The notes beneath the pieces were generated by a model. The model was given only the letters and a program-made list of their open reading frames with translations. It was not told the DNA's origin and searched no databases. Made by a program: the position numbers and the translations under genes. 64,000 bases of DNA from Methanosarcina barkeri 3 (GTDB taxonomy: Archaea; Halobacteriota; Methanosarcinia; Methanosarcinales; Methanosarcinaceae), in NCBI RefSeq assembly GCF_000970305.1, contig NZ_CP009517.1, forward strand, positions 1,302,001-1,366,000. The letters run 5' to 3'. This document shows, in pieces, positions 10,847 to 20,821 of this stretch (position 1 is the first letter of the stretch; every line of letters starts with the position of its first letter).

Positions 10847-13492
10847 TTATGTAAGCTCTTTGGATGGCTTTTCCGGAACCTTATATTCTATATGATTTGT
10901 TGCCCTTCTATTTTCTTTCGAAAAAATCCCTTTTACTCCTCCAGAGACCAGGGCTGCTATATCCTTCAGTACCAGACCCTGTTTAAATCCTTTTGGAAGA
11001 ACGATATATTTCGGGCTCCAGACAGGGTTGAACTTTTCCTTAAAATCCCGTAGTCCCTTATAATTATAAAAGTGTTCCCCATGGGTAAAGATTAAAGACC
11101 CGATTTTATTCCACATAGGAGCGAATTGCCGCGTTTCAAGCCCTGAAAGAGGTGCCATTCCGAGAGAAAAGCGATTGTATCCCTTTTCTTTTCCCCAGAG
11201 CATAAGTTTGACAAAAAGGTATTCCATTGTCCTATCAGGGGCATCAGGACTATGGCGCATCAGGTCAACACTGATTTCTTTATTATCCGCACCTGTCCAG
11301 ATGTTTGCAAAAGCAACGATCTCGGACCCGTTCCTAACAAGGGCAATCGGGAAATTACTAAGGTATTTCTCGTCAAAAAAGCCAATTGAGAACCGCTTTT
11401 CTTTTCCTGCTTTCAACTCGAGCCAGGCATCCGAGATCCTTCTAAGTTCAGGCATAAGACTAAGCACCGCTTCTCCAGAGACAATTTCAAACCAGTATCC
11501 TTTTTTCTCCACATTCCTTATGGTGTAGCGGAAATCCTTACTTGCACTTCCTTCCAGGGTAAAAGCCTCAAGGGAAACCTTTGCCTCTTCCCCTATTTTT
11601 ATAAGGGTCAGGCCAAGGTCAAGATAAACAGGAATATATTTTTCGCTCACTTCATAGAAAGCAGCCCTTCCCTGGTGCAGTTTGCTCATTTCATAAAAGT
11701 CCCAGATCAGCTCTTTTGCCTGACTGCTGGTTCCGACGATATCTCCCATTGCAACCCAGGTCTTTCCGGAAACTCCGTACATCAGGAAAGCTTGCTTTTT
11801 ATCATCAAAAAGCAGATATTTGTCTCCTGTAAACACCAAATTTCCAACTGTCTCCTCACTCTGGTTAATAATTCTTTTTGCAAGCTCTATCTCCTCTACC
11901 TCTGGTATGTGAATATCTTTGGAAAAGGGGCTCATCATTTTTGCTATCCCAAAAACAAGAAGCAGCATGAAAGCTCCGACTGTAGCCCTTAAAAAGCTGG
12001 AAGCCTGGGAATTTATCCCGAACTGCCACCAGAGCTCGTTTGAATATTCAACGTTCCGATATGAAAAGAATCCAAGCCATACGAAGCTTACGAATACAAG
12101 GGTTATTGCAGTTACATTACTCCTGCTAAAAGACTGATGCATAAGTGAGGACTTTCTGTAAAAATATTTCCTGCAGGGAAGCAAAAAGAAAAACAGGATA
12201 AAGAGGACCGCAGCTTCATGGTAATCAAAATCCTTAAGGAGGGCAAAAATTCCTCCCATCAAAAGTACGGCAAGAGAAAGAATATAGGCTCCGTCAATTC
12301 TTTTCCATAGGCCGTTTGCCAGGAGCAGGAGTAATACCCCCATAATGCTTCCAAAGAGCCTGGAAGCCTCGATTAAGGGAAGAGGAATAATGTAATTGAG
12401 GTCATGCAGATACCTTGGATCTGAAGGAAGAGCTCCGGTAAAGAGGAGGGAAACTCCTCCAAGGAAAACAAGAATCGAAAAGACCTGAGGCACTAGCTCG
12501 GACAGGCTTGAATATGTAGCTTTCTCAATTTTTCTCAGGAATTCGTCTCTTTCCTGGTACTCATAGAATATAAGGGCCAGCAGCCCGAATAGAAAAGGTA
12601 CGAAATAGTAAATTGTCCTGAAAAGGAGAAGCGGCCTGATTATATCCACCGTGCCGAAATACGGTTCGAGCATAAACAACATCAGGGCCTCAAAAACCCC
12701 GAGTCCGCCCGGAACAGTACTTATCAGCCCTAAAATCTGCGAAAGTGCAAAGAACACAAGGACATGAAGCAGAGTAAGATGAGGATTTGAAGGCAAAAGG
12801 AAATAGATAATGCTTCCAGAAAGCAGGTAATCTACTGATGATAAGCCAAGCTGCAAAAACGCTATTTTCGGTTCAGGAACCCTGATCTGGTACCCTTTTA
12901 CCCTGAAGTTAAATTTTCGGAATGAGAAAAAGAAATAAACAGCAACACTAAGCAGTAACAGAATTCCAATAATGTTTAACGGTACAGGTATCTCGGGCAC
13001 GTAATCTGACAGTTTAACGGGATAGAATGTGAAGAGCAAGCCTCCGACAAAGCAAAATCCGACCCAGAAAGTGAGTATGCAGAAAATTATAATTTCCCAG
13101 ATCTGATGTAGATTCAACCCTTTTCTTGAGTACAACCTGTATCTCAGGGAACTTCCTGTCAGGACGTTAAAACCAACACTATAACTTATGGATGTGCTGA
13201 TAAAAGAGGTCCTGGCAGTCTGCTTATAAGGCAGAGGATGATTAATATGACGAACTGCCAGGTAATCGTAACCTGTTAAAGCAAGATAACTTAAAACAGT
13301 TAAGAAGAATGCAAGCTCTATATGGCTCAGCGGAATGCTGGTAATGCTTTTGAGGACATACATAGAGTGCAAATGCCGTATCTGCCTCTCCAGGGTCCAC
13401 AAAGCCAGGGAAAATATAGCTACTGGCAGAATGTAGCCTGCAAGCCTTTCTATTTTAAGGGTTTTTTCTCGCATACTTCCTTTGTTTGTCAT
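10847..13492 (-). CDS. mprF: MprF-like lipid flippase / aminoacyl-lipid synthase
   Basis: An 881-residue polytopic membrane protein in the layout of bacterial MprF. The N-terminal flippase-like region (about residues 15-330, LPYKQTARTSFISTSISYSV and FALSQILGLISTVPGGLGVF) is followed by further helices to about residue 520. A soluble C-terminal DUF2156 domain (about residues 540-860) resembles GNAT-type aminoacyl-tRNA-dependent transferases (GDIVGTSSQAKELIWDFYEM, FSLGMAPLSGLE). In bacteria MprF lysinylates or alanylates phosphatidylglycerol and flips the product. In this archaeon the acceptor would have to be an archaeol-based lipid, which is inference. Length is close to bacterial MprF (about 840-880 residues). 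The gene is monocistronic. Confidence 0.9.
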   Translation of the reverse strand: MTNKGSMREKTLKIERLAGYILPVAIFSLALWTLERQIRHLHSMYVLKSITSIPLSHIELAFFLTVLSYLALTGYDYLAVRHINHPLPYKQTARTSFISTSISYSVGFNVLTGSSLRYRLYSRKGLNLHQIWEIIIFCILTFWVGFCFVGGLLFTFYPVKLSDYVPEIPVPLNIIGILLLLSVAVYFFFSFRKFNFRVKGYQIRVPEPKIAFLQLGLSSVDYLLSGSIIYFLLPSNPHLTLLHVLVFFALSQILGLISTVPGGLGVFEALMLFMLEPYFGTVDIIRPLLLFRTIYYFVPFLFGLLALIFYEYQERDEFLRKIEKATYSSLSELVPQVFSILVFLGGVSLLFTGALPSDPRYLHDLNYIIPLPLIEASRLFGSIMGVLLLLLANGLWKRIDGAYILSLAVLLMGGIFALLKDFDYHEAAVLFILFFFLLPCRKYFYRKSSLMHQSFSRSNVTAITLVFVSFVWLGFFSYRNVEYSNELWWQFGINSQASSFLRATVGAFMLLLVFGIAKMMSPFSKDIHIPEVEEIELAKRIINQSEETVGNLVFTGDKYLLFDDKKQAFLMYGVSGKTWVAMGDIVGTSSQAKELIWDFYEMSKLHQGRAAFYEVSEKYIPVYLDLGLTLIKIGEEAKVSLEAFTLEGSASKDFRYTIRNVEKKGYWFEIVSGEAVLSLMPELRRISDAWLELKAGKEKRFSIGFFDEKYLSNFPIALVRNGSEIVAFANIWTGADNKEISVDLMRHSPDAPDRTMEYLFVKLMLWGKEKGYNRFSLGMAPLSGLETRQFAPMWNKIGSLIFTHGEHFYNYKGLRDFKEKFNPVWSPKYIVLPKGFKQGLVLKDIAALVSGGVKGIFSKENRRATNHIEYKVPEKPSKELT

Positions 13493-13614
13493 TGAGATCA
13501 GCGTTTTTACTTAAAATCTTGTTTTCTAAGCTAGCTTTTCTTATTTTTTCATTTAACTCTTTTAAAATTTTTCTACACAATTCATTTTAAAGTATCTTAT
13601 TTAAATCTTTCTTA

Positions 13615-13700
13615 GATTTTCCACATAGACGTTTTTTCTACATTGACGTTTTTCCACATAGATACTTTTTCTACATTGACATTTTCTACATGGATCTTTG
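13615..13700. repeat. Imperfect TTTTTCTACATTGACG-type repeats
   Basis: Four or five imperfect copies of a TTTTYYACATWGAYRTTTT unit lie in the promoter-side gap of the MprF-like gene. The rest of the gap 13493-14334 carries no recognisable gene. Confidence 0.65.
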
Positions 13701-13939
13701 GAAATTTTTGTTTAAATCTTTCAAATTACTGGTTAAATCTCTTTAATTTTTATTCCAGCAGACAAAGATATGTCCTTAAAATATATACATATCGGCTCTA
13801 GTTCCAGAAAAGTTCTCCAAACACTTGTTTTGAGTTAAATACTACATTAAGTTGCCTGTTGTAGAAGTGTAGAAACAAAAATAAGAGGAAAGGTAAAAGA
13901 AAAAGTAAACCATTAGAAATACAAAACAAGCTAAGAACA

Positions 13940-14060
13940 AAATAATAATAATAACAATAATAACAACAGTAATAATAACAATAATAATAATAACAATAAT
14001 AATAATAATAACAGTAATAATAACAATAATAACAATAATAACAATAACAAAAATAATAAT
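13940..14060. repeat. AAT/AAC trinucleotide repeat tract
   Basis: About 120 bp made almost wholly of AAT and AAC triplets. It is flanked by AT-rich DNA about 275 bp upstream of the large surface protein gene. No start codon or ribosome-binding site uses it. Replication slippage is the simplest origin. Confidence 0.9.
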
Positions 14061-14334
14061 GTTTTCTTGCAGTTCTAGTTTCCTGCGTACAACCTTATGT
14101 GGATTCTTTTACTACCGGTTCTTCACTCTGGACTTACTTCTTATCTTTTCGATATTTTTAATTTACTTTTGCACGCGTTTTCATTTTTATCTACATTCAA
14201 TTTTTTATTCTTGATAATAATGTGCTTTCCGTTTAGAAGTAAAGTATTTATTGAGTAAGAACTTTATTACTTTTTTAAGGTAGTTTGTTTGCCAGTTAAT
14301 TTACTTTTACATTCCTGTTTTGGTGATAGAATTC

Positions 14335-17300
14335 ATGGTCCGGAAGTTTTCTGATGATTTCTCGTCTTTCATTGAAGATAACTGTGCCTATATACCCTAT
14401 GCCGTGATAGGAATTTTCATTTTGCTTGCTGCAACTTATACTTCGGTCCACTTTTTGAAAATAGATAGTAAAGTCGCTGAAACCATTTATACGACCAAGA
14501 AAAGTAATCCCAGTCAGAATGCCATCAACCTTGCCTCGTTAGATCTTGCTCGCTGCCTCAATTATGCAGGAATGGAAGCTCTTGAATGGCAAGGGGAACA
14601 TCCAGTAATCCTGCCTGAAGGCAATGCCGTTAGTAGATCTTCTGAAGACAATTTTATGATAATCCCAAAAAATCAGAACCTCGAAAGAGAGGAAACGCTT
14701 CAAGTTTCCATAAACCTGCCTTCCGATATCTGGGGTAAGATCGAAGCTTTCTGGAAAAACAGGGACATTTTGCTGATTGTCAATGACTCTTCAGGCCATG
14801 AAATCAAGAATATAAACTACGGACAGGCAACCGGTTTTTTTCAGAAAGTTTCACTTGAGGAAGACGTGAAAATTCCGGATTCCGCAGCCTCGGGATATGC
14901 TTCAATTGAACTTTATTACGGAGATGAACTCAAAGCCTCTGACTGGTTCGTAATTGAGGCAAGCCCGGTAAAAGATATAACAGCAAACGCATTTAACACG
15001 CTGCTTTCTACAAACTACCAGGGAAACAGCCACACTTTCAGGGAATACGCAATTAATGTGGAGCCTGATATAAAACCCGAACAGATAGAAATAAGAAAAG
15101 TAACCGGAACTCTGCAAAGAGAGATCTCACCTGCTTACAAGAATTACACTGTTTATTATGTTTTTGAAATTCCTGTCCTGAATTATACTCTTGTTAATCT
15201 TGAAACAGGAGAAAGTTTCAATAGCAGTATGAAGCTTTCGACACTGATCACCTCAAGGGAACCGCTTCTCGAAGAACTTGTCAGGGAGTACGAAACCGAG
15301 CTTGGAAATACTTCGAGCCTTGACTCGACATCGAACCTTGTACTAGGAGCAACGAACCTGAGGACCTTTATCTACGGTCCATGGCAGCATTATGCTAACG
15401 GCCCTCTTAATATCCTGACCAACCCTGCTCTTTCAAGCTCGGTTAACGGAGCTACACTTTATACTCAGAAAAGAATTTTCGATTCGGTTGATCCTCTTGC
15501 CCTGACCTACACAAGCTACTATAACGGAAAAGTCCTCTACGAAGACATTTTCACTTCCAGAAGCGAGAAAACAGGTTTAAGCTTCAATTCCAGTCTTAAT
15601 TCTACCAGTCCTAATAATTCTACCAGTCTTAACACCTCAGTTTCAGCTTACGAAACGGATAAAGGCATAAATCTCACAACAACTTACGATTCACTTGCCC
15701 AGAATAAATCCTTCTCTCTGGATGTTGAGAAAAGCATAGATGAATCCCTTAAAGCGACAAACACTTCTTTTGAAGACCTCTCAGAAGGCTCGAAAATCGA
15801 ACTTTCAGCCTCAGATTATACAGACGGGGTTCTTGATGGCTGGATTTTCAACGACCATGTATGGACAGAGGAAAATCCTGACCTTATCCATTCAATTACG
15901 GACAGCGTTTATGCAGCATCAGTCCAGGGACAAATCCTGAGAGACGGCTTTGATTCTCCAGACCCGATGACCTCTCTGGTCACTGAGGATTTTGACCAGG
16001 AATCAGTTTCTTTCAGCGAGCAAACCGTCAGCTGGGACTCGACTTATCATACGTCAGGAACGCACAGGGGATCTCTTGTACCGTCCTACTCCTGGAGATC
16101 TCTAACCCGAAGTTCTTACTTCGAATCATTAAGCCCTTCAATTGACCCTCCTGAAGGGGATGTAACCAGCTGGTCTGTCACATCTGCGTCTGTCAGCCTG
16201 ATCTCGGTTGATATAACCGATGTGAACGTTGAACCTCATTTTTCCTACATAAGTAACGATACCCTGACGGTCGAAAATCGAAGCGAAGGTTATCTGAATC
16301 GGGAAGATCACATTTTTGACTGGAGAATAAGGTACGATATATCCTACAAAATAAGGACAAATTGGAAAATAGACTACACGTACGATTATACCTATAGATG
16401 GAAAACCAGGGAGCAGTTACCTGACGGAAATTATACGACTGTGACGCATTCTGATACGTCAAGCGGTTCGGATTCCCCAACTGTGACCAAAATCAATACC
16501 GAATCGTTTTCTCATACCGAAACCGAAGCCGAAAAATTGACAATAATCTACCATAAATGCCCTCCGGCAGGCGGCTATTCCGGTCTATTGACCTATTCTG
16601 ACCCTATCGAACGAGAATACCAAGAAACAACTCTCTATTTGAGTAACACAAGCAACGACGCTATAGACAACAGCATAGACAACAGCATAGACAACAATAC
16701 AACTAAAATAGAAAGGTTTGACTCATGCTGCTCCGACGCTGCCGACAAGTACAGGGATGTGTATGTGGATTTAAGGACAATCGAAAGCACTTTCTGGGCC
16801 TATCCTGACGGAAAATATCTACCTGAACATGCTGTTAATTGCGATATTCCACCCTGGCTGCACCGGATTATGGCAGAAGAAGTACTGGCAATGCTGGATT
16901 CGGTAGAAAATGACAATCCGTCTTTTAATTATTCTTTTATTGATTCCCCTGGTCAGAACCCGACAACCCTGCAGGTAGAAACTGCGGAAAAACTCATTCT
17001 GGAACTGGAAAAAGCTCGTGATACTTACGTAAATAAAGAACAGTACCTCACGCCATCAGGAACAATGTACGCTTCAAGTGATTCGGCCCGTTACATTGCA
17101 AAAAATGAAGCGTACAGCAAACTGCTTGAAGATATCGACCGGAAAAACAGTAAACTGGATTCTGACCTTAACTCCTACATCCTCAGAGCTCTTGAGAGAA
17201 AAGGCCTTGATACCGGTCTTCTTGACAACGTGACCTCAGGCCCGATGACCCTTTTTAATAATCCTGCAATCAATAGAGCTGCTTCGGTTCTGGGAGAGGA

Positions 17301-18534
17301 CATGGGTATAATTTCCACAATGAATGTAACCGGCCAGCCGGAAAGCAAATACAACTGGACAGAAAACCTGACCCTGATCATTGATCAGAAACCGAACTAC
17401 CTCTACCATGATCCTGATTTTGACCTGAGAACGGAATACGAATGGTCGGACACCATGAGCGGAAAAACGATTTACCCCCTGGGTGTCCGGAATACCTGCA
17501 TTTTCACAACCGGCATTTCCGAAGAAATCGGAGATATTATTGCCTCGAGCAACGAGTACGTAAAAACCGACATGGCACAGCAGATCAGCCAGAGCATTTC
17601 CAACCTGGATACGGAAGTCTTCCTGCTTGAACAGAACCTCAGCGAGCAGAATATTTCCCTGAACGCAACTCGTCTTGACACGGAAGTTTACAACCTGAAA
17701 CACATGTATGCGCAGGAAATGAGATCTCAGATTCTTGAAAATGTAGTTCAAGAAGTTAGTTCAAACCCTGTTGTTTCCGACTGCATAGATGAAAGTCGAA
17801 CCAGGGAAGTTACGACAAATTATCTTAACGGGTTTTCTGACAATGAAATTCTCAAGAAATCCACAACGGATGAACTGGCATTTGAACTTGCTTCTATAAT
17901 GAAAACTGAAATTCGAAATTCAAATCCACCTGTTGAACCTGATGAACTTGAAGCTATTCTGAACAGAGTGGATACCGACATAAAAATCGGAGTTGCAAAT
18001 GGGATCTGTTCAGTTACGGTAAACAAAGGTAAAGCTATTGATGCCGGTTTCGGGAGAATCGATAATGAGCTGAAGAATCTGGCAAATGAAACTTCTGACA
18101 GGTACTCCGGTGAAATCGGAGACAAAATTTCAAAAAAACTGGATCGAACGATGGCAGCTGTTCCATGTGGGCTGCCGATAATGCCTCCGCACTGGATTTT
18201 TACGGTTAATGTGTGGACTTATGAAATTATGGGAAAATATGAAGAATTTACTATCATTGATAACGATAATGAAGCGATTCCTAAGCCCTATTTCGGACAT
18301 AAGGGGCAGAGGTACGTAAGAAAATATGCAGAAATTTATAATCCTATAAAAACAGACGAGTTTGGCTATAATATAAAACTAGGGGATAACAGAAATATTG
18401 TCTTCAAGTTTAATGGGTATGCAAGTTCCATAGTCGGTTCTGGTCCACGTGGAGTTGGGGACAAAACAGGTGGTTTTACTGAAAAGTCATCAGGGTATGA
18501 TGAACTTATCTCAGAGTTGGGTGCAAAAGTATGA
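14335..18534 (+). CDS. Large membrane-anchored surface protein, head of the sarcinarray cluster
   Basis: A 1399-residue protein. The ATG at 14335 has GGTGAT (14322-14327), a good archaeal Shine-Dalgarno match, at correct spacing; TTG 14320 is the upstream alternative. A single membrane segment lies at about residues 20-42 (IPYAVIGIFILLAATYTSV), and the rest is probably extracellular, rich in Ser/Thr/Asn sequons (NSTSPNNSTSLNTS). The N-terminal anchor plus long ectodomain recalls haloarchaeal DUF728x proteins encoded beside Tad-like secretion genes, but that is recollection and unverified. The last 200 or so residues (CGLPIMPPHWIFTVNVWTYE to GVGDKTGGFTEKSSGYDEL) form a module whose copies recur downstream. 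The stop overlaps the next start (ATGA). Function is unknown; adhesin, pilus-associated protein or polymorphic effector are possibilities. Confidence 0.85.
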   Translation: MVRKFSDDFSSFIEDNCAYIPYAVIGIFILLAATYTSVHFLKIDSKVAETIYTTKKSNPSQNAINLASLDLARCLNYAGMEALEWQGEHPVILPEGNAVSRSSEDNFMIIPKNQNLEREETLQVSINLPSDIWGKIEAFWKNRDILLIVNDSSGHEIKNINYGQATGFFQKVSLEEDVKIPDSAASGYASIELYYGDELKASDWFVIEASPVKDITANAFNTLLSTNYQGNSHTFREYAINVEPDIKPEQIEIRKVTGTLQREISPAYKNYTVYYVFEIPVLNYTLVNLETGESFNSSMKLSTLITSREPLLEELVREYETELGNTSSLDSTSNLVLGATNLRTFIYGPWQHYANGPLNILTNPALSSSVNGATLYTQKRIFDSVDPLALTYTSYYNGKVLYEDIFTSRSEKTGLSFNSSLNSTSPNNSTSLNTSVSAYETDKGINLTTTYDSLAQNKSFSLDVEKSIDESLKATNTSFEDLSEGSKIELSASDYTDGVLDGWIFNDHVWTEENPDLIHSITDSVYAASVQGQILRDGFDSPDPMTSLVTEDFDQESVSFSEQTVSWDSTYHTSGTHRGSLVPSYSWRSLTRSSYFESLSPSIDPPEGDVTSWSVTSASVSLISVDITDVNVEPHFSYISNDTLTVENRSEGYLNREDHIFDWRIRYDISYKIRTNWKIDYTYDYTYRWKTREQLPDGNYTTVTHSDTSSGSDSPTVTKINTESFSHTETEAEKLTIIYHKCPPAGGYSGLLTYSDPIEREYQETTLYLSNTSNDAIDNSIDNSIDNNTTKIERFDSCCSDAADKYRDVYVDLRTIESTFWAYPDGKYLPEHAVNCDIPPWLHRIMAEEVLAMLDSVENDNPSFNYSFIDSPGQNPTTLQVETAEKLILELEKARDTYVNKEQYLTPSGTMYASSDSARYIAKNEAYSKLLEDIDRKNSKLDSDLNSYILRALERKGLDTGLLDNVTSGPMTLFNNPAINRAASVLGEDMGIISTMNVTGQPESKYNWTENLTLIIDQKPNYLYHDPDFDLRTEYEWSDTMSGKTIYPLGVRNTCIFTTGISEEIGDIIASSNEYVKTDMAQQISQSISNLDTEVFLLEQNLSEQNISLNATRLDTEVYNLKHMYAQEMRSQILENVVQEVSSNPVVSDCIDESRTREVTTNYLNGFSDNEILKKSTTDELAFELASIMKTEIRNSNPPVEPDELEAILNRVDTDIKIGVANGICSVTVNKGKAIDAGFGRIDNELKNLANETSDRYSGEIGDKISKKLDRTMAAVPCGLPIMPPHWIFTVNVWTYEIMGKYEEFTIIDNDNEAIPKPYFGHKGQRYVRKYAEIYNPIKTDEFGYNIKLGDNRNIVFKFNGYASSIVGSGPRGVGDKTGGFTEKSSGYDELISELGAKV

Positions 18535-19157
18535 AAATAAAACTGATTATTAGTGGGATATTTTGTATATTTTTATTAACAGGTGGCGTGGCTGCAGAGA
18601 GTCAATATGGTAAAATAGATGTATATTACAATGATAAACTTCTTCCTGGCAAGGAAATAGCAAAACCTTTCCTAAAGATTGGAGAGCCTTTTAAGCTCAA
18701 AGTAAACATGACTGTCTATCAAGAATACAAAGTGTCTGGTCAACTTACCGGATTAGGAGAGGGCTATTTTGAGGTTATAGATGGACCTTCAAAAATGGAT
18801 AAGTATTCAAGTACCATTTTGAAAGCAAATGAATCTCATGTCTTTGAATGGACAGTTGTACCAACAGATAAATGGGCTGGTGGATCACTTCCGATCAATT
18901 TTCACTATTCAATAGTAGAAAAAGGCAATCCTGAACCCGTAGTAAACAGCGAATTTACTATTGCCTACTGCACAATCTCTAACGAACATTACGAAGGAGA
19001 AACTCCTACTTCTGAGCAGCTTGCATCCGAAAATAAATCCATCCAGGAGCAACCATCTTCAAAAAATTCATCTTCACCGGCATCTGCACCAGCTTTCAGT
19101 TTAATAACTGCGATTTCGGCACTTGTGCTTGTATTCCTCAGATTATCTAGACAGTAA
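18531..19157 (+). CDS. Sarcinarray-family surface protein 1
   Basis: A 208-residue exported protein. It has a signal peptide (residues 1-22, KLIISGIFCIFLLTGGVAAE) and a MAST/sarcinarray domain opening SQYGKIDVYYNDKLLPGKE. A conserved FEWTVVPTDKWAGGSLP core and AYCTISNEHYEGETPTSEQ follow, then a Ser-rich linker. The C-terminal anchor is a PAFS motif, a hydrophobic stretch and a basic end (FLRLSRQ). The tail resembles archaeosortase sorting signals (PGF/PEF-CTERM type) with PAF in place of PGF. Its start overlaps the stop of the large surface gene (ATGA), so the two are co-translated and may form a pair. Function is unknown. Confidence 0.88.
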   Translation: MKIKLIISGIFCIFLLTGGVAAESQYGKIDVYYNDKLLPGKEIAKPFLKIGEPFKLKVNMTVYQEYKVSGQLTGLGEGYFEVIDGPSKMDKYSSTILKANESHVFEWTVVPTDKWAGGSLPINFHYSIVEKGNPEPVVNSEFTIAYCTISNEHYEGETPTSEQLASENKSIQEQPSSKNSSSPASAPAFSLITAISALVLVFLRLSRQ

Positions 19158-19328
19158 ATGAACATGAAGCATTACGACTTAGAAAAAAACATTGCAATAA
19201 TATTTCAAATTAATGAGTATACTGTAACAATCGCTAGATCTGTATCAAAAGTGTTGGGAATGAAACTGGCAGCTACTTAGAAGAATCAGTCAGTTATAAC
19301 GACTTATAAGAGAATTAGGTGCAGAAAC
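19158..19328 (+). pseudogene. Decayed C-terminal module copy before sarcinarray 2
   Basis: Right after the sarcinarray 1 stop the text AAATGAACATGAAG repeats the sequence at 17941 inside the large gene. The last part encodes GNETGSYLEESVSYNDL, the counterpart of GDKTGGFTEKSSGYDEL in the large protein. After an indel come RELGAET and a TGA overlapping the next ATG. The middle of the module is lost. This marks an old tandem duplication whose C-terminal module has decayed while its partner gene stayed intact. Confidence 0.7.
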
Positions 19329-19958
19329 ATGAGAGCAAAACTTATTCTAATTGGAGTATTTTGTATAGTTTTATTAACAGGAAATGTAGCTGCAGAGAGT
19401 CCATATGGCAAAATGGATGTATATTACAATAATAAACTTCTTCCAAGTACTGAAATTGCAAAGCCAGTTCTAAAAATTGGAGAACCTTTTACTGTTGGCA
19501 TAAACCTTACCGTTTCTCAAAAGTCAGAAGTGTCTGTAGAGTTAAGTGAAATCGGAGAAGGTTATTTTGAAATTATAAATGGTTCAACTTCAAAAACGAA
19601 TATATATCGAGCTGATGTGGTAGAAGAAAACTCCAGTATTCTTTATCAATGGACAGTTAAACCTACTGAAAAGTGGGCTGGAGGCTCTATACCAATTGAC
19701 ATTGTTTATCAAATAAACGATTTTAAAACAGGAGATATTTTGGTAAACAGTGGTTTTACAGTTGCCTACTGCACAATCTCCAATGAACATTATCAAGGTG
19801 AAACTCCTAATTCTGAGCAGCTTTCATCCGAAAATAAACCCACCAAGAAGCAGCAAACCGCAGAAGATTCATCTTCACCAGCATCTTCGCCAGCTTTCAG
19901 TTTAGTAACTGCGATTTCGGCACTTGCGCTTGTATTCCTCAGATTATCTAGACAGTAA
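19329..19958 (+). CDS. Sarcinarray-family surface protein 2
   Basis: A 209-residue paralogue with signal peptide (KLILIGVFCIVLLTGNVAAE), domain start SPYGKMDVYYNNKLLPSTE, core YQWTVKPTEKWAGGSIPIDI and the shared AYCTISNEHYQGETPNSEQ. A linker leads to the C-terminal PAFSLVTAISALALVFLRLS anchor. The ends of the protein are near-identical to copy 1, whereas the central ligand-side region differs strongly. It is preceded by a decayed copy of the large gene's 3' end. Confidence 0.88.
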   Translation: MRAKLILIGVFCIVLLTGNVAAESPYGKMDVYYNNKLLPSTEIAKPVLKIGEPFTVGINLTVSQKSEVSVELSEIGEGYFEIINGSTSKTNIYRADVVEENSSILYQWTVKPTEKWAGGSIPIDIVYQINDFKTGDILVNSGFTVAYCTISNEHYQGETPNSEQLSSENKPTKKQQTAEDSSSPASSPAFSLVTAISALALVFLRLSRQ

Positions 19959-20170
19959 ATGAACTTGAAACTATTCTGAATAGAGTGGACACTACATTAA
20001 AATCAGAGTTGTAAATGAGATTACCAGTATTGTCACCGTACTGGATTATTTAAGGTGAATATGTGGACTTGTGAACTGAAAGGGGAATAAAAGTGTTAGC
20101 GACAAACCGGAAAAAACACTCAAGAACCGATAGAGTGCGAATATCTGTTATCAAGATTAGGGAAAAGCAA
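19959..20170 (+). pseudogene. Decayed C-terminal module copy before sarcinarray 3
   Basis: AATGAACTTGAAACTATTCT and the following AGAGTGGACAC match 17942-17975 of the large gene. CACCGTACTGGATT...GTGAATATGTGGACTTG matches the PPHWIFTVNVWTYE coding stretch near 18190. Stop codons and deletions remove the open frame. The final codons read into the sarcinarray 3 start (AAGATTAGGGAAAAGCAAATG), mirroring the end of intact modules. Confidence 0.7.
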
Positions 20171-20794
20171 ATGAAAACTGGGATTCTAATTTTAGGGTTG
20201 CTTTTACTGTCACTTGTTGACATTGTTTCTGCATCTTCTCCCTATGGCTCAATTGATGTTTATTATAATGATCAGATACTGCCTGGAAAAGAAGTTGCAA
20301 AACCTACACTCAAAATTGGAGAACCTTTCAAAGTAAAAGTAGAGATGACGTTAAATCAAACCAGTACTATGTTTGTACAAGTTTGCAGTTTAGGTGGAAA
20401 ATTTTTTGAAGTTGTGGATGGTCCATCAGAGTTTGAAAAAACAAAATACATTAAGTCTTTAGATCCTGGTAAACATACTTTTGAATGGACGATTATACCT
20501 ACGGATGAATGGGCTGGAGGCTCTATTCCGTTAAACTTTTGGTACCAGATTAACCTTCCAGGAGAAGATGAACCTGCCGTAAAAGGAGAATTCACTATTG
20601 CCTACTGCACAATCTCCAACGAACATTACGAAGGTGAAACTCCTACTTTTGAGCAGTCGAAATCAGAAAACCAATCCACTTCAGGAAAGCCAGCCTCAGA
20701 AAACTCATCTGCACCAGCATCTTCACCAGCTTTTAGTTTAGTAACTGCGATTTCGGCACTTGTGCTTGTATTCCTCAGATTCCCTCGCCGGTAA
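20171..20794 (+). CDS. Sarcinarray-family surface protein 3
   Basis: A 207-residue paralogue. The ATG at 20171 is chosen because the signal peptide starts there (KTGILILGLLLLSLVDIVSA), while the longer frame from 20093 only translates decayed module sequence. The domain begins SPYGSIDVYYNDQILPGKEV. The core is FEWTIIPTDEWAGGSIPLNF, then AYCTISNEHYEGETPTFEQ and the PAFS-type C-terminal anchor ending FLRFPRR. Confidence 0.87.
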   Translation: MKTGILILGLLLLSLVDIVSASSPYGSIDVYYNDQILPGKEVAKPTLKIGEPFKVKVEMTLNQTSTMFVQVCSLGGKFFEVVDGPSEFEKTKYIKSLDPGKHTFEWTIIPTDEWAGGSIPLNFWYQINLPGEDEPAVKGEFTIAYCTISNEHYEGETPTFEQSKSENQSTSGKPASENSSAPASSPAFSLVTAISALVLVFLRFPRR

Positions 20795-20821
20795 ATAGAC
20801 TTGAAGTATTCTGAACTTTAG

